Assembly: GCA_002327225.1 (NCBI GenBank)
Contig: DCUN01000048.1
Coordinates: 1 to 8,071, forward strand
Direction of reading: 5' to 3'
DNA: 8,071 nt
Origin: Desulfobulbaceae bacterium UBA2213
GTDB lineage: Bacteria; Desulfobacterota; Desulfobulbia; Desulfobulbales; Desulfocapsaceae
Position 1 is the stretch's first letter; every line of letters starts with the position of its first letter. Positions 6,141 to 8,071 of this stretch are shown here, one piece after another. A program made the position numbers and the translations under genes. Under the pieces are notes generated by a model that saw only the letters and a list, made by a program, of their open reading frames with translations, was not told the origin of the DNA and made no database searches.

Positions 6141-8066
6141 CTACGGCACCTGAAATTTCAAATAGGTATAGTCAGCCAGACAGTCTTCGTAGAAATCGAC
6201 GAGCCGCACCCCTTCACGGGGCTGGATCTTGCCCTGATGTACCTGGCGGTCAATCTCTTTCTTGATCGTCCTGGCCATAAGCTCAGGATTGTACTGCATG
6301 GTCGTCAATACCTGCTGGGCGGATGTCCCTTTGATCATCTCTTCAATATAAAAATCATTGGGATCGTCATCATCACAGTAGATATGCACCTCATTGAGCC
6401 GGCCAAAGAGATTGTGCATATCCCCCATGACGTCCTGATAGGCCCCGGTGAGAAAGAGGCCGATATAGTACTCTTCATCCGGCCTGAGCGTGTGCAGGAG
6501 CAGAGTTTTCTCAAAGCCGCCCTTGGCGATAAAACGGTCAATCTTGCCATCTGAATCGCAGGTGATATCCACCAGTGAGCAGCTGACATCCGGCTGTTCG
6601 TCAAGGCGCATCACCGGCATGATGGGCAGGAGCTGCTTGATGGCCCAGCTGTCGGCAGCCGACTGAAAGATCGAAAAATTACAGAGATACTGGCTGGCCT
6701 GCAGCTCTCCGAGCCTTTGCAGTTCTTCGGGGATAAAGGACTGCCCCTCGACAATCTTCTGGATCCGGGCCAGCGTCGTCCAATAGAGGGTCTCGATCTT
6801 GGCCCGCTCGCCAATAGAGATCACCCCGAAACGGAAGGCGCTGATGGCGTCATCCTTGCACTGCTGGATATCGTTGAATACCGCCTGGTAATTGCTGTCA
6901 TCCAGCTCACCGGCGGAACCACGCATGGTGGCGACCAGATTATGCTCCCCTGGCTCGCGCTCGGTGCTGAGTCTATTTTTGGTCTGATGGATATTATCTA
7001 TCACATTGGTAATCACGCAGGAATGGTGGGCGGTGACAAATCGGCCGCTCTCACTGACAATATGGGGATGGGCAACACCTGCCTGATCACAGATATACTG
7101 AAGGCCGTCAATGATATCAAAGGCATAGTCCTCAAGGGTGTAATTCCTTGAGGACTCACTGGCGGAACGGGAGCCGTCATAATCAACGCCCAGTCCGCCG
7201 CCCACATCAAAATACTCAAGAGGAAGATCGAGGGCCACCAGATCGACAAAGATACGGCCGGCCTCGGCGATGGCCTCCTTGATAAAACGGATATCCGGAA
7301 TCTGGCTGCCCACGTGAAAATGAAGGAGCTTCAGGCAGTGGGCCATTCCCTCCTGTCTGAGCAGCGCCACCCCGCTGAGGATCTCGCTGCAGGTGAGGCC
7401 GAACTTGCCCTTTTCGCCGCTGGCCCCGGCCCAGCGGCCACTGCCATGGGCCGCCAGCTTGGCGCGAATCCCGATCATCGGCTCGACCCCCAACTCCTTG
7501 GCCACCCTGACTATCAGGGAGAACTCCGAGAAGCGTTCAACCACAATAATGATCTTACGGTCCAGCCGGCGGCCCAGCAGGGCCAGACGGATATAGTCCT
7601 CATCCTTATAGCCGTTGAGGATGGTCAGGGCATTACGGTTCTCGTTTAAGGCCAGGGCCGCCAGCAGTTCCGGTTTGGAACCGGCCTCGAGCCCGTAATC
7701 AAAGGACTGACCGGCGTCGATGATCTCCTCGACCACCTCCCGCATCTGATTGACCTTGACCGGATAGACCCCGAGGAACTGCCCCTGATACTCACATTCT
7801 TCAATCACCGCACGAAAGGTGGTATTGAGCAGGCGCACCTGGGAGCGGAGGATATCGTGAAAACGGAGGACTGCGGGGAAGGAGATGCCCAGTTTCTTGA
7901 TCTCCTCAATGACCTCAAGAAAGTCAATGGTGGGCCCGTCTTGCCGCTTGAAAGGCAGGACGCAGAGGTGCCCCTTGCTGTTGACCGCAAAATAACCGTT
8001 GCCCCAATGGCTGACATGGTAGCGACCACTGTTTTCCGCGGCTATCAGGGCAGGATCATTGCTCAT
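6141..8066 (-). CDS. speA: Biosynthetic arginine decarboxylase
   Basis: A 641-residue PLP enzyme that converts arginine to agmatine, the first step of the agmatine route to putrescine and spermidine. Length and motifs match the SpeA family of alanine-racemase-fold decarboxylases. VYPVKVNQ (100-107) carries the PLP-binding Lys104, LHFHVGSQ lies at 248-255, FDVGGGLGVDY (286-296) is the phosphate-binding glycine loop, SESGR is at 338-342, and DITCDSDG (500-507) holds the active-site Cys503. GAYQDVMGDMHNLFGR (541-556) is also typical. The ATG at 8064-8066 gives the usual N-terminus, but the only purine-rich ribosome-like bases (GGAG) touch it directly, which is too close for normal function. The true start may be a few codons further up, outside the window; the partial codon ending in TG at 8070-8071 could itself be one. 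It is transcribed toward the glycosyltransferase gene and ends at a strong terminator. Confidence 0.96.
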   Translation of the reverse strand: MSNDPALIAAENSGRYHVSHWGNGYFAVNSKGHLCVLPFKRQDGPTIDFLEVIEEIKKLGISFPAVLRFHDILRSQVRLLNTTFRAVIEECEYQGQFLGVYPVKVNQMREVVEEIIDAGQSFDYGLEAGSKPELLAALALNENRNALTILNGYKDEDYIRLALLGRRLDRKIIIVVERFSEFSLIVRVAKELGVEPMIGIRAKLAAHGSGRWAGASGEKGKFGLTCSEILSGVALLRQEGMAHCLKLLHFHVGSQIPDIRFIKEAIAEAGRIFVDLVALDLPLEYFDVGGGLGVDYDGSRSASESSRNYTLEDYAFDIIDGLQYICDQAGVAHPHIVSESGRFVTAHHSCVITNVIDNIHQTKNRLSTEREPGEHNLVATMRGSAGELDDSNYQAVFNDIQQCKDDAISAFRFGVISIGERAKIETLYWTTLARIQKIVEGQSFIPEELQRLGELQASQYLCNFSIFQSAADSWAIKQLLPIMPVMRLDEQPDVSCSLVDITCDSDGKIDRFIAKGGFEKTLLLHTLRPDEEYYIGLFLTGAYQDVMGDMHNLFGRLNEVHIYCDDDDPNDFYIEEMIKGTSAQQVLTTMQYNPELMARTIKKEIDRQVHQGKIQPREGVRLVDFYEDCLADYTYLKFQVP

Positions 8067-8071
8067 CTCCA

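Noticed and set aside
6084..6554. 156-codon + strand frame opposite the 3' end of speA
   Set aside because: Antisense shadow of speA, which is beyond doubt; the frame also runs through the speA terminator.

Overview
The window looks like a chromosome segment of a Gram-negative, probably anaerobic bacterium. A deltaproteobacterial (Desulfobacterota, Desulfobulbales-like) source is my best guess. That guess rests on gene content (a radical SAM enzyme joined to FabF-like synthases, a biosynthetic-type SpeA, a GT25-type glycosyltransferase) and general protein style, not on a marker gene. Base composition is moderately GC-rich and even, and I see no insertion sequence, tRNA, rRNA, CRISPR array or phage gene.

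Region 1 (1-4880, + strand) is a tight five-gene operon that enters the window already in progress. In order it holds a radical SAM enzyme (5' end cut off), two different FabF-like beta-ketoacyl synthases, a 4HBT/YbgC-type acyl thioesterase and a stand-alone polyketide-synthase-type dehydratase with two hotdog halves. Gaps are 8, 37, 26 and 31 bases, and none of the genes has a strong Shine-Dalgarno sequence, so translational coupling is likely. Both synthases keep the full Cys-His-His catalytic set, so this is not a classical KS/chain-length-factor pair. The set suggests a dedicated pathway for an unusual fatty acid or polyene: chain extension by the synthases, dehydration without visible reduction, release by the thioesterase, and a radical step on the chain or on a partner molecule. 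The acyl carrier protein, ketoreductase and acyl-loading enzymes are not in the window and would be expected upstream. The product is unknown. Anammox ladderane-type clusters and aryl polyene clusters are the closest known themes, and neither is proven here.

Region 2 (4915-6077) holds two divergent genes of less certain role. One encodes a 128-residue protein with two predicted membrane segments (- strand). The other encodes a GT25-like glycosyltransferase with an unusual C-terminal membrane anchor (+ strand). They are separated by 56 bases.

Region 3 (6141-8066, - strand) is an almost complete speA gene for biosynthetic arginine decarboxylase, the entry to the agmatine/putrescine route. It ends in a clear intrinsic terminator that separates it from the convergent glycosyltransferase gene. 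Its start lies within a few bases of the window edge, so the exact start codon cannot be settled.
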